The notes beneath the pieces are model-generated. The model had not been told where the DNA came from and ran no database searches. It saw nothing but the letters and a program-made list of their open reading frames with translations. A stretch of DNA of 64,000 nucleotides from Brachybacterium sacelli. GTDB lineage: Bacteria; Actinomycetota; Actinomycetes; Actinomycetales; Dermabacteraceae. The stretch is from NCBI RefSeq assembly GCF_017876545.1, contig NZ_JAGIOD010000001.1, positions 62,001-126,000 on the forward strand. The letters run 5' to 3'. A program made the translations under genes and the position numbers. Shown in pieces: positions 30,017 through 37,537 of the stretch; position 1 is the stretch's first letter, and each line of letters opens with the position of its first letter.

Positions 30017-31534
30017 TCAGGAGCGGGAGGTGGCGAGCTGGTCCATCTGCTCGAGCTCGAGGTTCTTGGTCTCGGGGACGAACTTCAGCACGAACACGAT
30101 CGAGACGAGGGCGACGGCGGCGTAGAGGGCGTAGGTGGTGCCGATGGACCAGGCGGCGAGCACCGGGAAGGTCAGGGTGACGGCGAAGTTCGAGGCCCAC
30201 TCCACCCCGCCGGCGACGGAGGTCGCGGCGCCCCGGAGACGGTTGGGGAACATCTCGCCGATCAGCACCCACATGATCGGTCCCCAGGTGCCCGCATAGG
30301 CGAACACGTACAGGCACAGCGCCACCAGGGCCAGCACCCCGCGAATCGGATTCGAGGCGAGGTCGGGGGCGAGACCGCCGCCGTCCTGGGCGACCTGCGG
30401 GGCGGTGAGCATCACGATCGCCGTGACCACGAGGGCCGCGAACATCGCGACCGAGCCCCACAGCAGCAGCGGGCGCCGCCCGATCCGGTCCACCAGCAGC
30501 ATGCCGACGATGATCGCTGCGATCTTCACGCCCGTCAGGACGAGGGTCTGCTGGAGGGCATCCTGCTCGTCGAAGCCGATGGTGGAGAAGATCGTGGTCG
30601 CGTAGTAGAAGATCGCGTTGATCCCGACCAGCTGCTGCAGGGCGGCCAGGCCGATGCCGACCCACACGATGCGCTGCAGGTTCGATCCGCTCGGGGTGAG
30701 CAGAGAGCGGAATCCGCCGCCGCCGTGATCGCCCAGCGAGAACCTGATCTCCTCGACGCGCTGATCGACGCCCTGCTCACCCACGGTGCGCACGAGCACC
30801 GCGCGGGCCTCCTCGAGGCGGCCGCGGGAGATGAGGAAGCGTGGCGACTCGGGTGTCACGAGCGAGGCGACCAGGTAGATCACGCCGCCGACGGCGACCG
30901 AGAGGAAGGCCCACTGCCACACCTCGAGGTCGAGGCCCGCGATCCCCAGGTGGGAGGTCGACAGCGGCGCGTCCCCGGTCGGGGCCGGAGCGGCCCCGAG
31001 CATCGCGTCTCCCAGCAGGCCGCAGACGAACAGCCCGATGATCAGCATGAACTGGCGCAGGGAGACGAGCATGCCGCGCATCGAGGCGGGCGAGGTCTCG
31101 GAGACGTAGGCGGGGGCGATGGTCATCGCCGCACCCATCGCCATCCCGGAGAAGAGGCGCCAGAACAGGAACATCGCCATCGAACTGCCGACGAAGGCGG
31201 TGCCGACGGAGGAGACGATGAACAGGATCGCGGCGATCACCATGATCGCCCGGCGGCCGACCCGGTCGGAGAGGCGCCCGGCGAGGAACGCCCCGAGCAC
31301 GGCGCTGAGGACGCCGAAGGCCACGGCGAAGCCGAGCAGGCCGGTGCTCGCGCCGGTGTGGAAGGCCAGTGCGTTCTTGACGACGTTCAGCGCCATCGCG
31401 TCCCAGCCGAACATGAGACCGGAGATGGACGCGGCCAGTGCGGCGCCCAGTGCGCGGCGACGTGCGGCGCGGGGGACGGTGGGGCTCGCCGCGGTGGGCG
31501 AGGAGGCGGCGGAAGCGGGGGTCGGACGGGTCAT
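30017..31534 (-). CDS. MFS sugar porter (sugar/H+ symporter family)
   Basis: 505 residues, 12 predicted TM helices. Sugar-porter signatures are present: GRLSDRVGRR after TM2, PESPRFLISRGRLEEA in the central loop and VPETKNLELEQMDQL after TM12. It should bring a sugar, probably sulfated given the neighbour, into the cell. ATG 31534 is preceded by GGAAAGGACC; the longer frame lacks a ribosome site. It lies 68 bases after the ROK gene on the same strand. Confidence 0.92.
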   Translation of the reverse strand: MTRPTPASAASSPTAASPTVPRAARRRALGAALAASISGLMFGWDAMALNVVKNALAFHTGASTGLLGFAVAFGVLSAVLGAFLAGRLSDRVGRRAIMVIAAILFIVSSVGTAFVGSSMAMFLFWRLFSGMAMGAAMTIAPAYVSETSPASMRGMLVSLRQFMLIIGLFVCGLLGDAMLGAAPAPTGDAPLSTSHLGIAGLDLEVWQWAFLSVAVGGVIYLVASLVTPESPRFLISRGRLEEARAVLVRTVGEQGVDQRVEEIRFSLGDHGGGGFRSLLTPSGSNLQRIVWVGIGLAALQQLVGINAIFYYATTIFSTIGFDEQDALQQTLVLTGVKIAAIIVGMLLVDRIGRRPLLLWGSVAMFAALVVTAIVMLTAPQVAQDGGGLAPDLASNPIRGVLALVALCLYVFAYAGTWGPIMWVLIGEMFPNRLRGAATSVAGGVEWASNFAVTLTFPVLAAWSIGTTYALYAAVALVSIVFVLKFVPETKNLELEQMDQLATSRS

Positions 31535-31602
31535 GCGAACAGGTCCTTTCCTGGTCGACAGGGGCGTCGGGGCGGCTGCCGGAGGCGGTCGGGCGCGGGG
31601 AG

Positions 31603-32739
31603 TCATCCCTGTGTGGCGCGACCTCGCGGGGAGAGCACGACGAGGGCGGCGCCGACGGCGCCGGCGAAGGCGTCGAGGCGGCCGCGGGCGAGCGGCACCA
31701 GCGGGAATCGCTCCCCCACCCCCTCGGCGACGAGGGGGCGGACGGCGTCGAGCAGATGGTCGTCGGTGTCGAAGAGGTCACCGGTGAGGATGACTTCGTC
31801 GGGGTCCACCAGCGTGGTGGTGAGGACGAGGGCGCGCGCGATCGACCGTGCCACGCGATCGAGGACGGGCCGCAGCGCCTTCGGGTGGGCAACGAGCGCC
31901 CCGGGCAGCTCTGACGGGGAGCGCAGCACGATCCCGTGGGTCCTCAGGGCGGCGAGCACGGCAGGGGTGGAGGCGACCGTCTCCAGACAGCCGGATCGTC
32001 CGCAGCGGCAGGTCATGCCGGGCTCCTCGACCGGGAGGTGGCCCACCTCCCCGGCCATGCCGGTCGCTCCGAGGTCGAGAGCGCCCTCCCGGACGACAGC
32101 CCCTCCGACGCCCTGATAGCAGCGCACGTGCAGGGTAGTGCGCCCGTCCTCCGCGCTCGCCAGGTGCTCCGCGAACGCGGCGAAGCGCGTGGTGTTGTCC
32201 ACCTGGACGGGAAAGCCGTGACGCGCGGTGAGGTCGGCGACGAGGGCGCGCCAGGGGGCCCGCTCCGGACGCGTGAGGGAGATCGGACCGGAGACGCCCA
32301 GGCCGATGCCGCGCAGGGCGGGGGTGCGCTCCGGGAGGTCGAGCCCGTCGAGCAGCTCGTGCACGATCCGGTGCCGGGGGCCGCCGCCGAGGGCGTCCTC
32401 GTGTGCGCGCTCCTCCTGCGCGAGCGTCTCGCCGAGGATGTTCAGGGTGACCACGCGGACCGCGCCGTGGGCGAGGTCGATGCCGATCGCGCGCACGGCG
32501 TCGGGATCGACTGCGAGGCGCTCGGTGGGGCGGCCGCGGCCGTCCTGCTCGTCGTGCCCGACCACCGCGATCGCGCCCTCGTCCGTCAGGCGGGTCAGGA
32601 CGGCGGAGACGGTGGAGCGTCCCAGCCCCGTCGTCTCGGCGATCCGGGCGCGGGTCAGCACCCCGCCTGCACGGAAGGCCTCGATGACCTCCCTCTCGCG
32701 TGCAGAGGCGGGAGCCTGATGAGACCCCGTCGTGGACAT
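31603..32739 (-). CDS. ROK-family transcriptional regulator
   Basis: 378 residues. An N-terminal winged helix-turn-helix (AFRAGGVLTRARIAETTGLGR, with TVSAVLTRLTDEG) is followed by a ROK kinase-like fold with IGIDLAHGAV, the zinc motif CRCGRSGCLE near residue 245 and a C-terminal VLTTTLVDPDEVILTGDL. Such NagC/Mlc-like proteins repress sugar genes and release DNA on binding a sugar or sugar phosphate. It probably controls the downstream porter and sulfatase, and itself. ATG 32739 is chosen since TAGCGT lies seven bases upstream; the GTG at 32748 would overlap that element. Confidence 0.92.
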   Translation of the reverse strand: MSTTGSHQAPASAREREVIEAFRAGGVLTRARIAETTGLGRSTVSAVLTRLTDEGAIAVVGHDEQDGRGRPTERLAVDPDAVRAIGIDLAHGAVRVVTLNILGETLAQEERAHEDALGGGPRHRIVHELLDGLDLPERTPALRGIGLGVSGPISLTRPERAPWRALVADLTARHGFPVQVDNTTRFAAFAEHLASAEDGRTTLHVRCYQGVGGAVVREGALDLGATGMAGEVGHLPVEEPGMTCRCGRSGCLETVASTPAVLAALRTHGIVLRSPSELPGALVAHPKALRPVLDRVARSIARALVLTTTLVDPDEVILTGDLFDTDDHLLDAVRPLVAEGVGERFPLVPLARGRLDAFAGAVGAALVVLSPRGRATQG

Positions 32740-32746
32740 GGCGCCC

Positions 32747-32752
32747 ACGCTA
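32747..32752 (-). promoter_or_regulatory. -10 element TAGCGT of the ROK-MFS-sulfatase operon
   Basis: Seven bases separate TAGCGT from the ATG at 32739, implying a leaderless transcript. Confidence 0.6.
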
Positions 32753-32799
32753 GAGGGCGCGATTTCTTCCGGGTGGCGGGTGCAGAATTAGCGCGCGGA

Positions 32800-32815
32800 T
32801 GTGACGCACATCACA
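32800..32815. promoter_or_regulatory. CRP/GlxR-type operator
   Basis: TGTGACGCACATCACA is a perfect match to the TGTGA-N6-TCACA consensus of CRP-family regulators, including GlxR of corynebacteria. Its centre is about 68 bases upstream of the predicted transcription start of the ROK operon, a distance compatible with activation. It is about 160 bases upstream of the divergent oxidoreductase start. Confidence 0.7.
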
Positions 32816-32932
32816 GGTGGCGGTGATGCTCGGTCGCTGCAGCGGGAGGCACACCTCCGGTGCAGCCGTCCTCGCGCTCCCGGCGCCGGGCGGCCCACCC
32901 GGACGGGCCCGTCACCAGCACCGACCGCACCC

Positions 32933-32961
32933 GTGACGCCGCGCCCCGGCAGGCGTAGCGT
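32933..32961 (+). promoter_or_regulatory. Promoter GTGACG-17-TAGCGT, leaderless type
   Basis: GTGACG (32933-32938), a 17-base spacer, then TAGCGT (32956-32961) and six bases to the ATG at 32968. Confidence 0.6.
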
Positions 32962-32967
32962 GCCTAC

Positions 32968-34458
32968 ATGGCTCCTGATGCGCAGTCCACCCCGACCTCA
33001 GCCCCCGACATCACCGCCGACGTCGTCGTCCTCGGCGGCGGTCCCGTCGGCGAGAACGTCGCCCAGTACGCGATCGAAGGCACCGAGATGACCGCCGTGC
33101 TCGTCGAGGGCGAGCTGCTCGGCGGAGAGTGCTCCTATTACGCATGCATGCCCTCGAAGGCGCTGCTGCGCCCGCTGTCCGTGGCCGACGCCGCCGCCCA
33201 TCTGCCGGGGATCACCACCCCCGAGGTCCGGCGCGAGGAGCTGCTGGCCCGGCGCGATGCCTGGGTCTCCCACTACGACGACTCCGGGCAGGTGCAGTGG
33301 GCAGAGGGCGCGGGCCTGCAGGTGGTGCGCGGCCACGGCCGGATCGCCGGGGAACGGGAAGTGCTCGTCGAATCCCCCGACGGCGCGGGGCCGACGCGCG
33401 TGCGGGCCCGGCGCGCGGTCGTGCTGGCCACCGGCTCGCAGGCCGTGATCCCCGAGCCGCTGCAGCCCTTCACCCCCTGGATCTCGCGCGATGCGACCGG
33501 GGTGCGAGAGGTCCCCGAGCAGCTGGCGATCGTCGGCGGCGGCGTGGTCGCCGTGGAGGCCGCGACCTGGCTGGCCGCCCTCGGCGCGCAGGTGACGCTG
33601 CTGGTGCGGGGGGACGGACTGCTGACGGGCTACGAGCCCTTCGCCGGTGAGCACGTGCGCGAGGCGCTCGAGGCTCTCGGCGTGCGCGTCGAGCTCGGCA
33701 CCTCCGTGGTCGACGGCGAGCGCACCGACGCCCGCGACACCGGGCTCGGCAGGATCCACGGCGGGCGCGTGACGCTCCAGGTGGAGGACGCGCAGGGCCG
33801 ACGCGAGGTCGGCGCCGACGAGCTGCTGGCCGCCACCGGGCGCCGGCCCGCATTGAAGGATGTCGGGCTCGGGACGATCGGGCTGACCTCCGAGGACGTC
33901 ATCGGCGCGACGGGCCCCACCACCCCCGAGGCGACCGGCTCGCCGCTGCCGGACTGGCTGCAGGCGGTGGGCGACGCGAGCGGGGAGGCACCGCTGACGC
34001 ACTGGGGCAAGTACCGCGCCCGGGTGATCGGGCAGGCCATCCGCGCCGGCGTCACCGGGGAGCCGCTGGAGCCCGTGCCCGAGACCGTACCGGTTCCCCA
34101 GGTGGTGTTCACCGATCCCCAGGTCACCTCCGTCGGCCTCACCGAGGCGGCCGCGCGCACGGCCGGGCACGAGGTGGTCACGACACAGGTCCCCTTCGGG
34201 GGCGCGGCCGGCTCCGCCCTGCTGCGCGACGACGTGACCGGCACCGCCCAGCTGGTGGTCGACACGACGACGAAGACCCTGGTCGGAGCCACGTTCGTCG
34301 GCCCCGAGGCCTCCGAGCTGATCCATGCCGCCACCATCGCGATCACCGGGCAGGTGCCCGTGAGCGTGCTGCGACATGCGGTGCCGAGCTACCCGACGTC
34401 CTCCGAGCTGTGGTTGCGGCTGCTCGAGGAGCTGCCGCGGGAGCTGCGCACCGCCTGA
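32968..34458 (+). CDS. FAD-dependent pyridine nucleotide-disulfide oxidoreductase (dihydrolipoamide dehydrogenase/mercuric reductase-like)
   Basis: 496 residues. FAD-binding GGGPVGENVA near residue 23, redox-active pair Cys55/Cys60 in GGECSYYACMPSK, NAD(P)-binding IVGGGVVAVEAATWLAALG near residue 190 and a C-terminal dimerisation domain from about residue 375. The usual HPT of the lipoamide dehydrogenase active site reads YPT here (RHAVPSYPTSSE), so the catalytic base is missing. It is therefore unlikely to be the Lpd of pyruvate dehydrogenase and may reduce another disulfide or quinone. Divergent from the ROK operon. Confidence 0.88.
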   Translation: MAPDAQSTPTSAPDITADVVVLGGGPVGENVAQYAIEGTEMTAVLVEGELLGGECSYYACMPSKALLRPLSVADAAAHLPGITTPEVRREELLARRDAWVSHYDDSGQVQWAEGAGLQVVRGHGRIAGEREVLVESPDGAGPTRVRARRAVVLATGSQAVIPEPLQPFTPWISRDATGVREVPEQLAIVGGGVVAVEAATWLAALGAQVTLLVRGDGLLTGYEPFAGEHVREALEALGVRVELGTSVVDGERTDARDTGLGRIHGGRVTLQVEDAQGRREVGADELLAATGRRPALKDVGLGTIGLTSEDVIGATGPTTPEATGSPLPDWLQAVGDASGEAPLTHWGKYRARVIGQAIRAGVTGEPLEPVPETVPVPQVVFTDPQVTSVGLTEAAARTAGHEVVTTQVPFGGAAGSALLRDDVTGTAQLVVDTTTKTLVGATFVGPEASELIHAATIAITGQVPVSVLRHAVPSYPTSSELWLRLLEELPRELRTA

Positions 34459-34510
34459 CCGGCTGCTCGCCGACCGGAGAGCCGGTGCCCGGTCTCCGGG
34501 GCCCGGGGTC

Positions 34511-34594
34511 CGGCGTCCGGCGTCCGGCGTCCGGCGTCCGGCGTCCGGCGTCCGGCGTCCGGCGTCCGGCGTCCGGCGTCCGGCGTCCGGCGTC
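34511..34594 (+). repeat. Heptanucleotide tandem repeat (CGGCGTC)12
   Basis: Twelve perfect copies of the 7-mer CGGCGTC stand head to tail, with one degenerate copy before and a partial copy after. Being a non-multiple of three, the tract opens long meaningless frames on both strands. It lies between the oxidoreductase stop and the start of the next gene, immediately upstream of a TACTAC/TACCTT stretch that could be a -10 region. Confidence 0.95.
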
Positions 34595-34707
34595 CGGTAC
34601 TACCTTCGGAGGAGATCCCGCAGTCGCACTGGTCATGGGTCCGGCGATCGGGTGCAATGGAATGCGAGGCGCCCGCCGGCGCCCGCTCCAGCGGCCCGGG
34701 AGGATCA

Positions 34708-35424
34708 GTGTTCGACTCGCACCGACGCCGACGCCACCTGCGCAATGCCGCACCGGGCGACGGCAGCGCGCTGCCGGACTATCAGCTCTGGCAGATCTTC
34801 CATCGCACCCTGTTCACGCTCGAGCTCGACGACGCCGCCGGGGGCACCGAGGTCTGCACCGTGGACGTGCACTACTTCGCGGACGACCTCGAGGACCGCG
34901 ACAGCGACGAGACCTGGACCGACACGGAACAGGAGGGGCCTCCACCCCCGCCGGTGGCGCTGTACCGGGACGGACTCCAGGAGAAGGTCGCGGACCCGCC
35001 GGTGGCCTTCGCGGTCTCGGGCGGCGTGATCGAGGTGAAGATGGGGACGTACGGGCTCTCCCGCATGCACTACGTCCCCGAGGACGGTCCGACCCGGATG
35101 CTGCGCCCGTACCCTCGCTCGCTGGAGGGTCTGCGAGCCCGGTTCGGCCGACGGTTCCCGCGGGTCAGCCGGGCGATCGGAGCGCTCGCGGTGGTCATCC
35201 TGCTGGTGGGCCTCGTGCTGATGGTCCCCCAGGCCGCGGAGCTGATCACCCAGGTCGACATCGTCGCCGAGCACGTGGGCACCTTCACCTCACCGATCAG
35301 CCTGCCGGTCTGGGCGAACACGGCTCTGCTGGGGGCAGGCATCGTCGCGGGCCTCGAGCGCGCGCTGACCTTGCGCAATCACTGGCTGATCGACGCCGAC
35401 ACCACCTGGACGTCCTTCGCCTGA
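34708..35424 (+). CDS. Membrane protein of unknown function
   Basis: 238 residues from GTG 34708 (GGGAGG four bases upstream); an ATG at 34657 in the same frame is an alternative. The N-terminal ~150 residues are soluble and acidic with WQIFHRTLFTLELDD, VDVHYFADDLEDRD and MLRPYPRSLEGLRARFG. Two TM helices follow at about residues 158-178 and 197-217. I do not recognise a family. The 7-mer repeat tract ends about 110 bases upstream, so expression could vary with copy number. Confidence 0.7.
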   Translation: MFDSHRRRRHLRNAAPGDGSALPDYQLWQIFHRTLFTLELDDAAGGTEVCTVDVHYFADDLEDRDSDETWTDTEQEGPPPPPVALYRDGLQEKVADPPVAFAVSGGVIEVKMGTYGLSRMHYVPEDGPTRMLRPYPRSLEGLRARFGRRFPRVSRAIGALAVVILLVGLVLMVPQAAELITQVDIVAEHVGTFTSPISLPVWANTALLGAGIVAGLERALTLRNHWLIDADTTWTSFA

Positions 35425-35482
35425 GCAGGCGCGGGACCTCGTGACCACGGGGAATTCGCTCGCCACCGTCACCGGCGCGCCC

Positions 35483-35488
35483 TACCCT
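35483..35488 (+). promoter_or_regulatory. -10 element TACCCT, leaderless type
   Basis: TACCCT is followed after six bases by the GTG at 35495. Confidence 0.55.
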
Positions 35489-35494
35489 CGACCC

Positions 35495-36256
35495 GTGACT
35501 TCCGGCTCTCCTCCTCCGCCCGGGTCCCTTCCGGACGCGCTCTACGCCGACCCGCGCCTGGCGGCCTGCTACGACACGTTCAATGGTGAGCGCGACGATC
35601 TCGACCGCTACGAGTCGATCCTCGCCGAGCTCGGAGCCCGCACCGTGGTCGACATCGGCTGCGGCACCGGAGCGCTGGCCGTTCGGCTCGCGGCCTCCGG
35701 TCTCGACGTCACGGGCGTCGATCCTGCCGCCGCCTCCCTCGAGGTCGCCCGCGGTAAGCCGTCGGCCGAACTCGTGCGCTGGGTCCTCGGCACCGCCGAG
35801 GATCTGTCCACTCTCGTGGCCGACGCCGCGGTGATGACCGGGAACGTGGCGCAGGTGTTCGTGACCGACGAGGGCTGGGCGAGCACCCTGCGGGCGCTGC
35901 GCGCCACCCTGCGCCGAGGCGGGCATCTGGTGTTCGAATCCCGTCGGCCCGCGCGTCGGTCCTGGGAGGAGTGGCAGGCCGAGAGCGCCGAGCAGGTGTG
36001 GGAGGTGCCGGGAATGGGCCGGGTGGTCGGGGTCGGGCGCCCGACCCTCTGCGAGGTCGAACTGCCCCTGGTCACCTTCGCCGACGACTTCACGTTCGAG
36101 GACGGCAGCATCGTCACCTCGACCACGACGCTGCGTTTCCGGGAGGAGCGCGAACTGCGCTCTTCCGTGGAAGCAGCCGGATTCACCGTCGAGGAGATCC
36201 GCCAGGCGCCGGACCGCCCCGATCGGGAGTTCGTGGTGATCGCCCGGGCGAGCTGA
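35495..36256 (+). CDS. Class I SAM-dependent methyltransferase
   Basis: 253 residues. Motif I is VVDIGCGTGALAVRLAASG near residue 50, followed by GVDPAAASLEVAR and, at motif IV, DAAVMTGNVAQVF. The N-terminal ADPRLAACYDTFN resembles a family of small cytosolic methyltransferases with unknown substrates. The GTG start is set by the -10 element six bases upstream. It follows the membrane protein gene by 70 bases but appears to have its own promoter. Confidence 0.88.
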   Translation: MTSGSPPPPGSLPDALYADPRLAACYDTFNGERDDLDRYESILAELGARTVVDIGCGTGALAVRLAASGLDVTGVDPAAASLEVARGKPSAELVRWVLGTAEDLSTLVADAAVMTGNVAQVFVTDEGWASTLRALRATLRRGGHLVFESRRPARRSWEEWQAESAEQVWEVPGMGRVVGVGRPTLCEVELPLVTFADDFTFEDGSIVTSTTTLRFREERELRSSVEAAGFTVEEIRQAPDRPDREFVVIARAS

Positions 36257-36311
36257 GATCCCGACCGCCCTCATCGCCGCGGCCGGTCCGCGCCGACCCG
36301 GTCGTTGTCGG

Positions 36312-36968
36312 TCAGTCGCCGGTGCCCGTGTAGAAGCCGTAGGTCGCGTCGGCATTGCGCTGGGCGACATCCGCATCGACACCGGAAGCCGCGTGAGCCA
36401 CCGCCCATCCATCGGCCGCACCTCGGTAGAAGGACTTGCCCTCCTCGGTGACCGCCCAGGCCTCGGCCTCGGACGGGGCCAGCGACCCCTCGACGGCGCC
36501 GAGGTGCAGGGCCAGGCCGAGCAGTCCGCCGTCCCAGCCGACGCCGGTGGCGCCGGGGCCGAAGGTCTCCCACATCTCCGCCGGGATGTCCGCCTCACGG
36601 CTGATGTGCTCGAGCTCGAAGCGGGTGGCGTCGCCGTCCTCGGCGAGGCGGACCGTCACCCACGACACGTCTCCCATCATCTCCCAGGTGGCGCGATACT
36701 CGGCCGTGCCATCGGCGGGCGGCTCGCAGGCGAGGATCTCGCCCCCGGCGTTGCCCTCGAACTGGTATCGGCCGCCGAGACGGAGGTCGCCGCTGATCGG
36801 GAGGAACCAGCGCGGGATCCGCTCGGCGGAGGTGACGGCGTCCCAGACGTCGTCGATCGCGGCGGGGTAGGTCTGCTCGAGGCTCTGGACGTGCGAGGGC
36901 TCGCCGTCGATCTCCTCGGTGCGGTAGCTGCGGGTCACGGATGTCAGCTGGGCGGGGACGTCGACCAT
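36312..36968 (-). CDS. SRPBCC (AHSA1-like) domain protein
   Basis: 218 residues. The START/AHSA1 pattern is clear: LEQTYPAAIDDVWDAVTSAERIPRWFLPISGDLRLGGRY, then WEMMGDVSWVTVRL and GWDGGLLGLALHL. Such proteins form a hydrophobic cavity and are often encoded directly after an ArsR regulator, as here. ATG 36968 has AAGGAG upstream and lies inside the end of the ArsR gene (25-base overlap), so the two are translationally coupled. Ligand unknown. Confidence 0.88.
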   Translation of the reverse strand: MVDVPAQLTSVTRSYRTEEIDGEPSHVQSLEQTYPAAIDDVWDAVTSAERIPRWFLPISGDLRLGGRYQFEGNAGGEILACEPPADGTAEYRATWEMMGDVSWVTVRLAEDGDATRFELEHISREADIPAEMWETFGPGATGVGWDGGLLGLALHLGAVEGSLAPSEAEAWAVTEEGKSFYRGAADGWAVAHAASGVDADVAQRNADATYGFYTGTGD

Positions 36969-37393
36969 GTCAGGTCTCCTTCGTGAGGTGGTGGGAGGTT
37001 GCTTGCGGGGGCATGCGGGGCGTGGTGCGCCTCGTCGGGGTGGGTGGTGGGCGGTTGCCCGGCCGCGAGGCGGCGCTCGCGCTTTCCCCGGGCGAGCTCG
37101 GTGCCCAGGGCGTCGAGCCTGGGCAGCCAGAACCGTTCGAAGGGGCTCAGCCAGTCGCTGGCCTCCCGGGGTCCGCGAGGGTCGACCGCATAAAGACGCC
37201 GCCTGCCCTCCGGCCGGACGGTGGCGAACCCGTGCTCCCGCAGGACCCGGAGGTGCTGCGAGACCGCCGGCTGGCTGATCGCGAACTCCTCCTGCACGGC
37301 GTCCCCGATCTCGCCCGCACTGAGCTCCCCGTCGGCGAGGAGCTCGAGGATCCGCCGCCGCACCGGGTCACCCAGGACGTCGAGAGCGTGCAC
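36944..37393 (-). CDS. ArsR-family winged-helix repressor
   Basis: 149 residues. Helix-turn-helix AISQPAVSQHLRVLREHGFATVRPEGRRRLY follows the N-terminal LGDPVRRRILELLADGELSAGE. No metal-binding CxC motif is present, so it belongs to the non-metal subgroup paired with SRPBCC proteins. A Pro/His-rich C-terminal tail of ~35 residues is probably disordered. It starts with GTG. A 10-base palindrome 22 bases upstream is a candidate autoregulatory site. Confidence 0.9.
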   Translation of the reverse strand: MHALDVLGDPVRRRILELLADGELSAGEIGDAVQEEFAISQPAVSQHLRVLREHGFATVRPEGRRRLYAVDPRGPREASDWLSPFERFWLPRLDALGTELARGKRERRLAAGQPPTTHPDEAHHAPHAPASNLPPPHEGDLTWSTSPPS

Positions 37394-37414
37394 GTGCCAA
37401 TCATTGCGCCCACG

Positions 37415-37424
37415 CTTATATAAG
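37415..37424. promoter_or_regulatory. Palindrome CTTATATAAG upstream of ArsR gene
   Basis: Perfect 10-base palindrome in an AT-rich patch. TTGACT overlaps its upstream side on the minus strand, so it lies within or next to the promoter of the ArsR/SRPBCC pair. Confidence 0.5.
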
Positions 37425-37537
37425 TCAAGGTTGAAGTGTCGGCGGGATCAGAGCCGAAGTCGGTGCACCCGAGCTGTCCGTCGGGACGGTTCGTCGGGGC
37501 GGCCTGCGTCTCTCGCAGCACGCGCCGCCGGGCCCGA

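Noticed and set aside
34511..34594. Possible CRISPR array
   Set aside because: Contiguous 7-bp units without spacers; no Cas genes nearby.
34410..35444. Long plus-strand frame with SGVRRPA peptide repeats across the 7-bp tract
   Set aside because: The peptide repeat is just the 7-mer read in three frames. The frame overlaps the end of the oxidoreductase and the better-supported membrane protein.
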